Assembly: GCA_963776845.1 (NCBI GenBank)
Contig: CAVZOJ010000002.1
Location: 496,001-560,000, forward strand
From: Roseitranquillus sp963776845
Lineage (GTDB): Bacteria; Pseudomonadota; Alphaproteobacteria; Rhodobacterales; Rhodobacteraceae
Direction: 5' to 3'
DNA length: 64,000 bases
Shown here piece after piece: positions 1-9,506 of the stretch (positions are counted from its first letter, which is position 1; each line of letters opens with the position of its first letter). The notes beneath the pieces were generated by a model, which was not told where the DNA came from, made no database searches, and saw only the letters and a program-made list of their open reading frames with translations. The position numbers were made by a program, and so were the translations under genes.

Positions 1-1
1 G

Positions 2-112
2 CTTGGTCACGAGCTCGGCTCGGGCACGTCGCGCATCTACACGCGCGGGGCGCAGCGCCGGCAGATCGCCGTGGAGCTCAACGAAGCTTGGAGGAAGGTG
101 CGATGGACGTAG
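2..112 (+). pseudogene. C-terminal tail of a tyrosine recombinase/integrase (partial, runs off left edge)
   Basis: The frame starting at base 2 reads LGHELGSGTSRIYTRGAQRR and goes on for 16 residues to a stop at 110-112. This matches the end of phage-type tyrosine recombinases: an LGH box, then a T-x-x-IYTR segment whose Tyr is the DNA nucleophile. The rest of the gene would lie left of the window. It faces tRNA-Glu at 475-549, a usual target for such enzymes, so this may be the end of an integrated element. The call rests on about 36 residues only. Confidence 0.5.
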
Positions 113-515
113 ACAGCCGGCTTGCCAATCTAGAGCGCGAGCGGGACGACCTGACGCGGCGGCTGGCGGAAAGCGAGTTCGCGAGGACGCGCCTCGTCAT
201 GGCTCTGACGCCGAGCCTTTCAACACGAAGTCGACCTACAGCGGAGAGTTTTCATTCGACGTGCCTGATTTCGACGAAGACGGCAACGAGGCGCGGCCGC
301 GCGTGTTGGTTCCCTGGACGACGGTGAAGGAGATCATGGCGGCCATCCGCGATTTGCCGAAGCGGGGTGCGTTGGACCGACTCGCGAACACTCTCCCATG
401 CATATCCTCCATGGGGGATTCGCGCCGGATTCCGGGAGCTAAGCGATTGATGTTATTGGAGCGTCATAGGGGCATGGCAGCCCGTAGGGGAATCGAACCC
501 CTCTTTCCAGGTTGA
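103..515 (+). pseudogene. Small mobile-element ORF, apparently frameshifted, unknown function
   Basis: An ATG at 103, overlapping the integrase stop region, opens a short charged helical stretch (LANLERERDDLTRRLAESEF). Near base 200 the reading continues in another frame with an ordered-looking segment (EFSFDVPDFDEDGNEARPRV, then VPWTTVKEIMAAIRDLPKR). The two parts make sense together only if one base is missing near 200. The second frame stays open into the tRNA on the other strand, so the true end is uncertain and the coding character fades after about 390. No family is recognised. Confidence 0.3.
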
Positions 516-549
516 AAACCTGGCGTCCTAACCGATAGACGAACGGGCC
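475..549 (-). tRNA. tRNA-Glu (anticodon UUC)
   Basis: The minus strand gives a cloverleaf starting GGCCCGTTCGTC, with anticodon arm CCAGGTTTTCAACCTGG (anticodon TTC), T-arm GGGGTTCGATTCCCC and a 3' end ACGGGCTG followed by an encoded CCA at 475-477. It lies just downstream of recJ on the same strand. An integrase fragment sits on its 3' side. Confidence 0.95.
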
Positions 550-599
550 GCTGGCGCCCGCCTGACTAGTCAAACCCCTCCCGGACCGCAAGAGGCTTT

Positions 600-2352
600 T
601 CAGGCAAAAGCCGCATCCTCCACCCGCATCTGCACCCGCTCCCGCCCCCGCCAGACGTTGAGCTCCAGCCGTCCCGCGATGTGCAGCGCGCGGTCCCAGT
701 GGCCCTCCAGATGCGCGGCAAGCCCGGTTTCCACCGCGCGAAAGGCGATGGCGTCGATCCGCGCTCCCTCTGCGTCGGCCATGCCGAGCGACAGGTGCCC
801 GTCGCCGACGCGCCGCAGACGCTTTATCCGTAGGTCGGACACAGCGAAGCGCGGCGCCGGCGCGCCCGCGCCGAAAGGACCCGCCGCAGCAAGAGCGCGC
901 ACCAAGTCCGCCGTCGCCGCGCGCGGCATCACCATCGCGTCGAGGCGCAGCTCCGTCCTCGGTTGCACATCGGCCCCGCGCAGCAGGTCCTCTAGCCGTT
1001 CCATCGCGGACGCAACCTTGGAGCGCTCGACACTCAAACCTGCGGCCATCCGGTGGCCGCCACCGCGGGTGATCAGGCCCTCGTCGGCGAGCCTCTGAAC
1101 CGCATTGCCGAGATCGACGCCCTCGACCGAACGGCCGGAATCCGGTGCCGCGATCGCCGTCGAGCGCGATAACGACGGCCGGCTGGCCGGTCGCCTCCTT
1201 CAGCCGCGCGGCGACAATCCCGACGACGCCGGGATGCCACCCCTCGGCCGCTGCCCAGACAAGTGGGCGGTCGGTGCCGCGCGCCTCGGCTTGCGCCAGA
1301 GCCGCGGACCTCACGGCTGCCTCGACGGAGCGTCTCTCGGCGTTCAGCGCCTCAAGCCTGTCGGCAAGCGCCGCCGCCTCGTGTAGGTCGCGGGTCGACA
1401 GGAGGCGGGCACCGATCCCGGCATCTCCGATGCGGCCCCCGGCGTTGATCCGAGGCCCGAGAACAAAACCGAGATGATAGGCATCCGGCGGTCGATCGAG
1501 CCCCGCGCGATCGGAGAGCGCGACGAGCCCGGGGCGGGCCCGCCGAGCCATCACCTGCAGGCCCCGGGTGACCAGGGCGCGGTTGACGCCGATGAGGGGC
1601 GCGACGTCGGCAACAGTCGCCAAGGCGACAAGGTCGAGGAACGACATCAGGTCGGGAACAGGTCGCCTGCCGCGCAGTTGGCGGTTCGCCTCGACAAGGA
1701 TCAGAAACACCACCGACGCTGCGCACAGATGGCCAAGCGCTCCGCTCTCATCTGGACGGTTCGGGTTTACAACGGCGAGGGCGTCCGGGAGCGTCGACGC
1801 GCCGAGATGATGATCGAGGACGATAACATCCGCGCCGGCCGCAGCAGCGATCGCGTCATGCGCCAGCGTTCCGCAGTCGACACAGACGATCAGCTCGTGT
1901 TCCGCTGCCAGGCTTGCCATCGCCCCGACATTCGGCCCGTAGCCTTCTGTGATCCGGTCGGGGACGTAGATCGTCGCGTCGAGACCCATCTCGGCCAGCC
2001 AGCATTTGAGCAAAGCGGCCGACGAAGCGCCATCCACGTCGTAGTCGGCGAAGATCGCGATGCGCTCTCCCTTGATCGTCGCCGAGACGAGGCGCTCGGC
2101 CGCGGAGCCCGCGTCCTTGAGCGAGAGCGGGTCGGGAAGCATGTCGCGCAGCGTCGGGGCGAGGAAGGCAGCCGCGCCATCGGGAAGGACGCCACGGCGC
2201 ACCAAGCAGCGGCAGATCGGGTCTTGAAGGCCGGTGACTTGCATCATCGCCTCGGCCAGACGCTCGGTCTCGGCTCCTAGACCGACCCATCGGCGGCCAG
2301 TCATGGAAAATTCGACGTTGAGAAACGCCGACTCGGCATGGTCCCGCGGCAT
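600..2352 (-). pseudogene. recJ: Single-stranded-DNA exonuclease RecJ, with one +1 frameshift
   Basis: RecJ is a 5'-3' ssDNA exonuclease of recombination and mismatch repair. The first frame (start 2352) carries the DHH motifs IFADYDVDGASS and VIVLDHH. The second frame (about 1139 down to 600) carries the DHHA1 motif GGGHRMAAG and the OB-fold tail. The break is at 1139-1140: coding strand GGATTCCGG reads out of frame, while GGATCCGG would give the expected G-S-G-R of the family. An upstream start is chosen because the family's SltGrrW motif begins about 15 residues in. All other domains are present, so a sequencing error is more likely than a dead gene. It is the last gene of a lipoprotein-hom-glpX-recJ series. 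Confidence 0.9.
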
Positions 2353-2469
2353 TGCCTACCAGATTTTGCGCCTGCTCGTTCTCAGCACTCTACATGCTGC
2401 CCGTCGCGACGCAACCCGCGCTGGCGAATTTCCTGGTCGAGACGCGCGATCAACCAGCGTTGCGGTAGA

Positions 2470-3432
2470 TCAGGCCGGGTTGCGGTAGATCACGCGCCGG
2501 AGCGAACCGGTCTTGGAGCGCATCAGCAGCGTCTCGGTCGTCAGCCAGCCGACCTCGCGCTTGACGCCGGGCAGGATCGAGCCGTCGGTGACGCCGGTGG
2601 CGGCGAAGATGACCTCGTGCGTGACCATGTCGTCGCGCTGGTAGATGCGGTCGTAGTCCTCGATGCCGGCCTTCCTTGCGCGTTCCCGCTCGTCTTCGTT
2701 GCGGAACAGCAGCCGGCCGTACATCTGGCCGCCCATGCACTTCAGAGCGGCTGCGGCAAGGACGCCTTCGGGTGCGCCGCCGGATCCCATGTACATGTCG
2801 ACGCCAGTGACCGCCGCCTCGGCGCAGTGGATGACGCCTGCGACGTCGCCATCGGTGATCAGGCGGATCGCGGCGCCGGTCTTGCGGATCTCGGCAATCA
2901 TCTCCTCGTGCCGCGGGCGCTCCAGCGCGCAGACGGTGACGTCGTCGGTCTTGCCACCCATTGCGGCGGCAAGCGCCTCGACCCGCTCTCCCGGGCTCAT
3001 CTCGAGCGTGACGGTATCCTTGGGGTAGCCTGGACCGATTGCGAGCTTGTCCATGTAGACGTCGGGCGCGTGCAGGAGAGTGCCACGCGGCGCCATCGCG
3101 ATGACACAGAGCGCGTTCGGCATGTCCTTGGCGGTGAGCGTCGTGCCCTCCAGCGGGTCGAGCGCGATATCGACGGCGGGGCCGTCGCCGGTGCCGACCT
3201 CCTCACCGATGTAGAGCATCGGCGCTTCGTCCCGCTCGCCCTCACCGATGACGACCGTCCCCTTGATGTCGAGAAGGTTGAGCTGGTCGCGCATCGCATT
3301 GACCGCCGCCTGGTCGGCGGCCTTCTCGTCACCGCGCCCGATGAGGCGCGCGGAGGCCATGGCTGCAGCTTCGCTGACCCGCGCCAGCCCGAGAGACAGC
3401 ATTCGATCGTGGAACTGAACTATGTCGGCCAT
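2470..3432 (-). CDS. glpX: Fructose-1,6-bisphosphatase class II (GlpX)
   Basis: 320 residues, the normal length for GlpX, a metal-dependent phosphatase that removes the 1-phosphate from fructose-1,6-bisphosphate in gluconeogenesis (and from sedoheptulose-1,7-bisphosphate where a Calvin cycle is present). Visible family motifs are VVIGEGERDEAP near residue 62, the metal-binding DPLEGTT near 94 and GGAPEGVLAAAA near 205. It lies between hom and recJ on the same strand with gaps of about 85 and 118 bp, an order common in Rhodobacterales. The reading frame is intact. Confidence 0.95.
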   Translation of the reverse strand: MADIVQFHDRMLSLGLARVSEAAAMASARLIGRGDEKAADQAAVNAMRDQLNLLDIKGTVVIGEGERDEAPMLYIGEEVGTGDGPAVDIALDPLEGTTLTAKDMPNALCVIAMAPRGTLLHAPDVYMDKLAIGPGYPKDTVTLEMSPGERVEALAAAMGGKTDDVTVCALERPRHEEMIAEIRKTGAAIRLITDGDVAGVIHCAEAAVTGVDMYMGSGGAPEGVLAAAALKCMGGQMYGRLLFRNEDERERARKAGIEDYDRIYQRDDMVTHEVIFAATGVTDGSILPGVKREVGWLTTETLLMRSKTGSLRRVIYRNPA

Positions 3433-3516
3433 CAGAGCTTCCCCTCGAGATATGCGTTTCGGCCTAACCGTTCGACCAGAGCGAGGAAAGGCTCGATTTG
3501 CAGCAGACCTCCCTCG

Positions 3517-4803
3517 TCAGACGTCCTCGATCCTGAGGGCGACGGGCGAACCGTTGACGACGCCGGTCATCGCCATCGCATCGATGGCTTGGCCGAGCGC
3601 GGCACGCGAGGTCCGATGCGTGACGATGAGGACAGGCGCGAGATCGGCTTCGTGCCGGTACTGCCGCATCCGGTCGATCGAGATGCCAGCGTCGCCGAGG
3701 CACGTCGCCACCTGGGCCAGCGCACCCGGTTTGTCCAGGAGTGCCATCCGCAGGTAGAAGGCGGCCGGGGAAGAAGAAGTTGCCGCCGTCACCGCCACCA
3801 GCGAGGATGCCTGCTGTCCGAATGTCGACAGCCGGGTGCCGCGCGCGAGATCGAGGATGTCGGACATCACAGCGCTCGCTGTCGGTCCTTCGCCGGCGCC
3901 GGCGCCACGCAACACGATCTGTCCCGCTGCGTCTCCCTCAAGCACCACCATGTTCATCGCATCCTCGAGCTGCCCCAGCGGGCTAGTGTCGGGCACCAGG
4001 CAGGGCGACATGCGCGCCTCGAGCCCCCGCCCGGTCATCTGAGCCACACCGAGAAGCTTGATCCGAAACCCCATGTCGGCGGCCTGCTCGATATCCTCGA
4101 TGCTGACGCGCTCAATGCCCTCGATCTCGATCGCGCCAAAGTCGACGCGCGTCCCGAACGCGATGGAGGCGAGCAGCGTCAGCTTGTGTCCCGCATCGAT
4201 GCCGCCGACGTCGAGCGTCGGATCCGCTTCGAGGTAGCCGAGCGCCTGCGCCTCGGCGAAGACCTCGTCGTAACCGAGGCCGGACCGCTCCATCCGCGTC
4301 AGGATGTAGTTGCAGGTGCCGTTCATCACGCCCATGACGCGCACGATCTCGTTGCCGGCCAGCCCCTCGGTCAGGGCCTTGACGACGGGGATGCCGCCGG
4401 CGACCGCAGCCTCGAAACGCAGGACGGCGCCGTTCGCTTCCGCCGCTTCGGCGAGCTCCTGGCCGTGGAGCGCCAGCATCGCCTTGTTCGCCGTGACGAC
4501 GTCGTGCCCAGCGGCGATTGCGGCATCGACGGACGCCTTGGCCGGGCCGTCCTCGCCCCCCATGAGCTCGACGAAGACGTCGATGTCGTCGCGCCGCGCG
4601 AGTGCGACCGGGTCGTCCTCCCAGTCGTAGGCCTGCAGCCGCACGCCCCGATCCTTGCCCCGCGACCGGGCGGAGACCGCCACGATCTCCACCGGCCGGC
4701 CGGCACGGCGCGCAAGAATATCGGCGTGGCGCTGCACGATGCGAACGACGCCCCGTCCTACGGTGCCCAGTCCGGCTAGGCCGAGCCTCAGGGGGTGAGA
4801 CAT
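3517..4803 (-). CDS. hom: Homoserine dehydrogenase
   Basis: 428 residues. It reduces aspartate semialdehyde to homoserine, the branch point to threonine, methionine and isoleucine. The N-terminal Rossmann motif GLAGLGTVGRGV is at residues 9-20, the central homoserine dehydrogenase domain includes GGIPVVKAL and GTCNYILTRM, and the last 80 residues form an ACT regulatory domain (LDKPGALAQVATCLGDAGIS), so threonine feedback is likely. The start at 4803 gives the classic MSHPLRLGLAGLG opening. It sits 75 bp downstream of a small lipoprotein gene and 85 bp upstream of glpX. Confidence 0.95.
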   Translation of the reverse strand: MSHPLRLGLAGLGTVGRGVVRIVQRHADILARRAGRPVEIVAVSARSRGKDRGVRLQAYDWEDDPVALARRDDIDVFVELMGGEDGPAKASVDAAIAAGHDVVTANKAMLALHGQELAEAAEANGAVLRFEAAVAGGIPVVKALTEGLAGNEIVRVMGVMNGTCNYILTRMERSGLGYDEVFAEAQALGYLEADPTLDVGGIDAGHKLTLLASIAFGTRVDFGAIEIEGIERVSIEDIEQAADMGFRIKLLGVAQMTGRGLEARMSPCLVPDTSPLGQLEDAMNMVVLEGDAAGQIVLRGAGAGEGPTASAVMSDILDLARGTRLSTFGQQASSLVAVTAATSSSPAAFYLRMALLDKPGALAQVATCLGDAGISIDRMRQYRHEADLAPVLIVTHRTSRAALGQAIDAMAMTGVVNGSPVALRIEDV

Positions 4804-4877
4804 GGTGGCGACTCCTGCGCTGGTCCGGCCGGGCGCTTATCCGATGCGTGCAGCCCCGTCCATCCGGACAGACAGCG

Positions 4878-5141
4878 TCAGCGCTGGCCAGCGGCCTCCA
4901 TCGCGGCGCGAGTCTCGGGCTCGATCGCGTCGGCGGGCAGGGCGGCCGCGCGCCCTCGGAGCGCGGCGGCGCGCGCCTCGAGCGCCGCGTCGGCATCGGG
5001 GTCGGGTGCGGCCGTCTCCTCCGTCAGGCTGCCAAGCGGCACGAGCGGCGGCGGTGGCTCCATCTTGCCCGCGGGCGCCATGGCGAGTTCGGGATAGGAA
5101 CACCCCGCAAGCAACAGAGAGAAGCACAGGGCGAGCCGCAT
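4878..5141 (-). CDS. Small outer-membrane-type lipoprotein, unknown function
   Basis: 87 residues beginning MRLALCFSLLLAGCSYPEL: a short charged N-terminus, a hydrophobic stretch and a lipobox LLAGC with Cys at about residue 14, typical of signal peptidase II substrates. The mature part is Pro- and Ala-rich (PPPPLVPLG) and ends in a predicted helix rich in Ala, Glu and Arg. No Asp follows the Cys, so export to the outer membrane would be expected. It lies directly upstream of hom on the same strand. No domain is recognised. Confidence 0.7.
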   Translation of the reverse strand: MRLALCFSLLLAGCSYPELAMAPAGKMEPPPPLVPLGSLTEETAAPDPDADAALEARAAALRGRAAALPADAIEPETRAAMEAAGQR

Positions 5142-5226
5142 GGTGGCGGGACGGTAGTCCGGCGTGCAGCAGGACCGCAAGCCGGCATCTCGACTCGCCC
5201 GCGCCCGCGGGATACGGCCCGGCCTC

Positions 5227-5724
5227 ATGCCCGATCGTGCAGCAGTCATCGCCACTCTCGCTCCGTCCAAGATCCGGCGCTGGATTGCCATCGTCTTGAT
5301 CGGCGCGCTCGGCGCGATCTGTATCTGCCTTGCGCTGCTGCGTCCGCCTGCAGATGCGCTATGGCTGGTGGTCCTTGGCGCGGTCGGCTTCGCTGCACTA
5401 TGGTTGGCACGACGTCTTGCGGTCGCGACGCGCTCGCGCATCGAACTGACGGATGCCGGCCTGCATGACGCCGAGGGGCGCGTCCTCGCCCCGATCGGCA
5501 ACATCGCTGGCGTCGAACGTGGCGCGTTCGCATTCAAGCCGTCGAACGGCTTCCTGGTCCGGTTGGACCGGCCAGCGTCGCGTGCGTGGCATCCGGGACT
5601 CTGGTGGCGCGTCGGGCGGCGGCTCGGCGTAGGTGGTGTCACGCCCAGCGCGCAGGGACGGCTGATGGCCGACGCGCTTGCCGCCATGCTTGCCGAGAGG
5701 GATCGCTCCAAAAGCCAGGGTTGA
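5227..5724 (+). CDS. Two-TM membrane protein of unknown function
   Basis: 165 residues from the ATG at 5227 (an upstream in-frame ATG at 5164 is less likely because it adds an Arg-rich stretch before the first helix). Two adjacent hydrophobic segments (IAIVLIGALGAICICLALL and LWLVVLGAVGFAALWLA) are followed by a soluble C-terminal domain of about 90 residues with a SRIELTDAGLHDAEGRVL region and an RLDRP motif. The shape resembles small PH-like membrane proteins common in Rhodobacteraceae, but no named family is claimed. It diverges from the lipoprotein gene. Confidence 0.65.
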   Translation: MPDRAAVIATLAPSKIRRWIAIVLIGALGAICICLALLRPPADALWLVVLGAVGFAALWLARRLAVATRSRIELTDAGLHDAEGRVLAPIGNIAGVERGAFAFKPSNGFLVRLDRPASRAWHPGLWWRVGRRLGVGGVTPSAQGRLMADALAAMLAERDRSKSQG

Positions 5725-5806
5725 GGAACCGACTGGCCCTGCCGCGCCGTTTCGCTGATAGTGCAAGCGACGACGGCCCCAAGCGTAACCACAAGGGAGG
5801 CAGGGC

Positions 5807-7243
5807 ATGGACGCCACCATCCACAACGAGCCGAGTTTCCGCCAATCGGTTGACATGATGTTCAACCACGCGATTGCGCTGACGGACATCTCGCCAGGGC
5901 TCGCAGAGAAGATCAGGGTCTGCAACTCGACCTACACGGTCCGGTTTGGAGTGCGGCTCAGGGGGGAGTTGCACACCTTTACTGGATATCGCTCGGTTCA
6001 CTCGGAGCACATGGAGCCGGTCAAGGGCGGCATCCGATACGCCATGAGCGTCAACCAGGACGAGGTCGAAGCGCTGTCGGCGCTGATGACCTACAAGTGC
6101 GCCTTGGCCGAGGTGCCATACGGCGGTGCCAAGGGCGGCCTTCGCATCAATCCGCGAGACTGGGAAGAGCGGGAGCTCGAGCTGATCACGCGGCGCTTCG
6201 CCTACGAACTCGCCAAGCGCGACCTGATCAATCCGGCGCAGAACGTGCCTGCGCCCGACATGGGAACGGGCGAGCGCGAGATGGCCTGGATGGCAGATCA
6301 GTACGCGCGGATGAACACGACAGACATCAACGCGCGTGCGTGCGTCACCGGAAAGCCGCTCAACGCCGGCGGCATCGCTGGCCGGATCGAGGCGACGGGC
6401 AGGGGGGTCCAGTACGCGCTTCAGGAATTCTTCCGCCACCCTGCCGACGTCAAGGATGCCGGGCTGTCCGGCACGCTCAGCGAGAAGTCCGTCATCGTCC
6501 AGGGCCTCGGCAATGTCGGCTACCACGCCGCCAAGTTTCTCAGCGAGGAAGACGGCTGCCGCGTTATCGGAGTGATCGAGCGCGACGGCGCCGTGATGAA
6601 CCCCGACGGCCTCGATGTCGACGCGCTGCAGGCGTGGATGCGCGAGAGTGGCGGAGTGAAGGATTTTCCGGGTTCAAGATATGTCGAGGACGGCCCCTCG
6701 GTCCTCGAGGAGGCGTGCGACATCCTCGTGCCCGCCGCGCTGGAGGGCGTGATCAACAAGGGCAACGCCGAACGGATCAAGGCACCACTCATCATCGAGG
6801 CGGCAAACGGACCCGTCACTGCTGGCGCCGACGAGATCCTGCGCGGCAAGGGCACCATCATCATTCCGGACATGTACGCGAACGCCGGCGGGGTGACTGT
6901 CAGCTATTTCGAGTGGGTCAAGAACCTGTCCCATATCCGGTTCGGCCGGATGCAGCGTCGGGCGGAGGAGCGGCGTCACCAGCTGCTCGTCGACGAACTC
7001 GAGCGCCTCTCATCGGATCGCGGTCTCGGCTGGCAGCTGTCGCCGGGTTTCAAGGAGGCCTACTTGCGGGGCGCCGACGAACTCGAGCTCGTCCGGTCCG
7101 GTCTCGATGACACGATGCGGACCGCCTACCAGTCGATTTCGGAGGTTCGGCGCGCGCGAAAGGACGTCACGGACCTTCGCACCGCCGCCTACCTCGTCGC
7201 GATCGATCGCGTGGCAGCGAGCTACCGCACCAAAGGCCTCTGA
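5807..7243 (+). CDS. gdhA: NAD-type Glu/Leu/Phe/Val dehydrogenase (glutamate dehydrogenase)
   Basis: 478 residues. It interconverts glutamate and 2-oxoglutarate plus ammonia. The substrate domain has the catalytic-Lys motif PYGGAKGGL near residue 103 and NVPAPDMGTGEREMAWM near 147; the Rossmann domain has VIVQGLGNVGYHAAK near 230. The subfamily is the short hexameric type, not the large 1,600-residue GDH. A purine-rich AGGGAGGCAGGGC lies just before the ATG. It is a single gene with no clear operon partner. Confidence 0.92.
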   Translation: MDATIHNEPSFRQSVDMMFNHAIALTDISPGLAEKIRVCNSTYTVRFGVRLRGELHTFTGYRSVHSEHMEPVKGGIRYAMSVNQDEVEALSALMTYKCALAEVPYGGAKGGLRINPRDWEERELELITRRFAYELAKRDLINPAQNVPAPDMGTGEREMAWMADQYARMNTTDINARACVTGKPLNAGGIAGRIEATGRGVQYALQEFFRHPADVKDAGLSGTLSEKSVIVQGLGNVGYHAAKFLSEEDGCRVIGVIERDGAVMNPDGLDVDALQAWMRESGGVKDFPGSRYVEDGPSVLEEACDILVPAALEGVINKGNAERIKAPLIIEAANGPVTAGADEILRGKGTIIIPDMYANAGGVTVSYFEWVKNLSHIRFGRMQRRAEERRHQLLVDELERLSSDRGLGWQLSPGFKEAYLRGADELELVRSGLDDTMRTAYQSISEVRRARKDVTDLRTAAYLVAIDRVAASYRTKGL

Positions 7244-7523
7244 TCCCGCGCCCACGCAGAGCCGCCTCGGGCTGCTTTTGCGCGACGGGTGTCTGACGCG
7301 AGAAGGCGAGCGGCAGGGTATGCCCGAATGCCTGCTGGTCGCCGTCTTCACTGCGATATCCGTCGCGTCATTGCCGTCCCGTGGCTCGCCGACGAATCTG
7401 TGAAGAGGACGAAATAACGTTGACAATGCAGGCTGCGTCGGCGGCTGCCAGCTCGACGCTTGAGCTTGGAACGGTGGGAAGGTCGCCGTTGAGATGGAGT
7501 TGTCCTCGGCGTCGACGCTCTCG

Positions 7524-7799
7524 CTAGGACCAGATTTCGAAGCCGGTCTGCGCCGGAGACCTCGCGTCCTCGGCCGAGACCTCCTCGACCGAAGCCAGGA
7601 ACGGACCGTCCCGCAAGCTCTCGAGCATCCTCGCGACCTCGGCCTCCTCACCGCAGAGAAGAGCCGCGACGCTTCCATCCGGTTCGTTCCTGACCCAGCC
7701 TCGCAGACCAATCTCCTGCGCCCGCGATTGCGTCCAGGCGCGAAAACCGACGCCCTGCACACCTCCCGTCACCCTCACGCGCTTCGCTACTTCCGCCAT
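7524..7799 (-). CDS. acyP: Acylphosphatase
   Basis: 91 residues, the full size of the family. It hydrolyses acyl-phosphates such as carbamoyl- or 1,3-bisphosphoglycerate-type anhydrides. The signature VRVTGGVQGVGFRAWTQ holds the catalytic Arg, and LRGWVRNEPDGSV supplies the second motif with the catalytic Asn. The start at 7799 is chosen because the family begins a few residues before the first beta strand; longer in-frame starts add Arg-rich sequence. It is divergent from soxB with about 87 bp between. Confidence 0.92.
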   Translation of the reverse strand: MAEVAKRVRVTGGVQGVGFRAWTQSRAQEIGLRGWVRNEPDGSVAALLCGEEAEVARMLESLRDGPFLASVEEVSAEDARSPAQTGFEIWS

Positions 7800-7885
7800 T
7801 GCCGCACTCCTCCTTCGCCTTGATGGTAGGACCCGCGGCGGCCTCTTGCACCCGGTTCGCCGTTCGGCTCCACTTGCGGGTGCCG

Positions 7886-9136
7886 ATGCGATACTCAGCA
7901 CTCAGCCTCGTCGATCAGGCGATCCGCGGCCGACGCGCCTTGCGGCCCCTGTGGCGCAAGCCCGAGCCGCAACAAGCCTACGACATCGTCCTCGTCGGCG
8001 GCGGAGGACACGGGCTGTCGACCGCGTATCACCTCGTCTCCAAGTACGGTGCGCGGCGCGTCGCGGTCCTTGAGAAGGGCGCAATCGGATTGGGGAGCGT
8101 CGGCCGGAACACGACCATCGTGCGCGCGAACTACTTCATTCCGGGCAACTCGGAGTTCTACTCTCACTCACTGAAGCTCTGGGAGACGTTGGAGCGCGAC
8201 CTCAACTTCAACGTGATGCATTCGCAGCGCGGGCTCATAAATCTCTTCCACTCCGACGGGCAGCGAGACGCTTTCGTACGTCGGGGGAACATGATGGCAG
8301 CGCAAGGTGACGACGCCATCCTTCTCGATCGTGACGGAGTGCGCGAAATGGTGCCCTGGCTCGCGTTCGACCACGCACGCTTTCCGATCTATGGCGGGCT
8401 CTACCACCCCCGAGGCGGAACGGCCCGGCACGACGCGGTCGCCTGGGGCTACGCGCGGGCAGCCGACGCGCGAGGTGTGGACATCATAGAGAATTGCGAG
8501 GTGACCGGCATCGATATCGAAGGCGGCTGCGTTACAGGCGTCCAGACGACCCGCGGCGCCATACGGGCGGCGAAGGTTGGGCTCGTCACCGCCGGACGCT
8601 CGAGCCAGACGGCCCAGATGGCGGGACTGACGCTGCCGATCGAAAGCCACGTCCTGCAGGCCTTCGTCACCGAGGGGCTGAAGCCGGTCCTCGACCACGT
8701 GATCTCGTTCGGCATGGGGCACTTCTACATCAGCCAGTCCGATAAGGGCGGCCTTGTTTTCGGCGGCGATCTCGACTTCTACGCAAGCTACGCCGCACGG
8801 GGAAACCTGCCGATGGCCGAGCACGTGATGGAGGCCGCCATGGCGCTGATGCCGCGTATCGGGCGAGCGCGCGTGCTGCGCTCGTGGGGCGGGATCATGG
8901 ACATGACACCGGACGGCTCCCCGATCATCGATGCGACGCCGGTGGGGGGCCTCTACCTGAATGCCGGCTGGTGCTACGGCGGTTTCAAGGCAGTTCCCGG
9001 GTCGGGCGACTGCTTCGCCCACCTAATCGCACGCGGCGAACCACATCCGGCGGCGCGGCGCTATCGCTTGGACCGCTTCGCGTCGGGCCATCTCCTTGAC
9101 GAGGAAGGGACGGGGAGCCAGCACAACCTGCATTGA
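7886..9136 (+). CDS. soxB: Sarcosine oxidase, beta subunit
   Basis: 416 residues starting MRYSALSL, which is the usual start of heterotetrameric SoxB; an earlier start at 7799 would overlap acyP. It is the FAD/FMN-binding dehydrogenase subunit that oxidises sarcosine and passes electrons to oxygen, with the methyl group going to tetrahydrofolate on the alpha subunit. The dinucleotide motif DIVLVGGGGHGLSTAYHL is at residues 32-49. The segment GGTARHDAVAWG carries the His in the region where this subunit binds FMN covalently. First gene of soxB-D-A-G. Confidence 0.95.
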   Translation: MRYSALSLVDQAIRGRRALRPLWRKPEPQQAYDIVLVGGGGHGLSTAYHLVSKYGARRVAVLEKGAIGLGSVGRNTTIVRANYFIPGNSEFYSHSLKLWETLERDLNFNVMHSQRGLINLFHSDGQRDAFVRRGNMMAAQGDDAILLDRDGVREMVPWLAFDHARFPIYGGLYHPRGGTARHDAVAWGYARAADARGVDIIENCEVTGIDIEGGCVTGVQTTRGAIRAAKVGLVTAGRSSQTAQMAGLTLPIESHVLQAFVTEGLKPVLDHVISFGMGHFYISQSDKGGLVFGGDLDFYASYAARGNLPMAEHVMEAAMALMPRIGRARVLRSWGGIMDMTPDGSPIIDATPVGGLYLNAGWCYGGFKAVPGSGDCFAHLIARGEPHPAARRYRLDRFASGHLLDEEGTGSQHNLH

Positions 9137-9234
9137 GGGCGCTCCTGCGGGTGGCGACGCCCCGCGTACCTCGATCGGGGTTGCGGGCGGTGCGGGTCGT
9201 CGGGATAGTCGACGAACAAGTTCGGAGGTACGGC

Positions 9235-9499
9235 ATCCGTATTCCATGCCCGATCTGTGGCGAGCGGGATTCTGAGGGAGTTCACCTACCTCGGCTCGGA
9301 TGCCTATCTCGAGCGGCCGGACGATGCCGGCTGGACACCTGCCTGGGACACATATCTGCATCTCCGGAGCAATCCGGAGGGACCGGTCAGAGACCTCTGG
9401 TTCCACGAGGCTGGATGCGGCGCCTGGCTTCGGGTGGAACGCGACACCGGCACGCACGCCGTCGCCGGGGCAAGCCTCGCCATCTCGGCGCGGGACTGA
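9235..9499 (+). pseudogene. soxD: Sarcosine oxidase, delta subunit, with +1 frameshift and ATC in the start position
   Basis: The delta subunit is a small zinc protein of the tetramer. The first frame reads IRIPCPICGERD; the second, from about 9271, reads LREFTYLGSDAYLERP and later DLWFHEAGCGAWLRV. Together they give the usual C-x-x-C and H-x-x-x-C zinc ligands. The join needs one base fewer: GGATTCTG reads out of frame where GGATCTG would give R-D-L-R. A GGAGG box lies six bases before an ATC codon at 9235, exactly where ATG is expected, so the start is either ATC or a base error. Between soxB and soxA. Confidence 0.85.
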
Positions 9500-9506
9500 C
9501 GTCGGG

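Noticed and set aside
2338..4779. 813-codon open frame on the plus strand
   Set aside because: It is the antisense shadow of hom and glpX, both well-matched families on the minus strand; high GC keeps the frame open.
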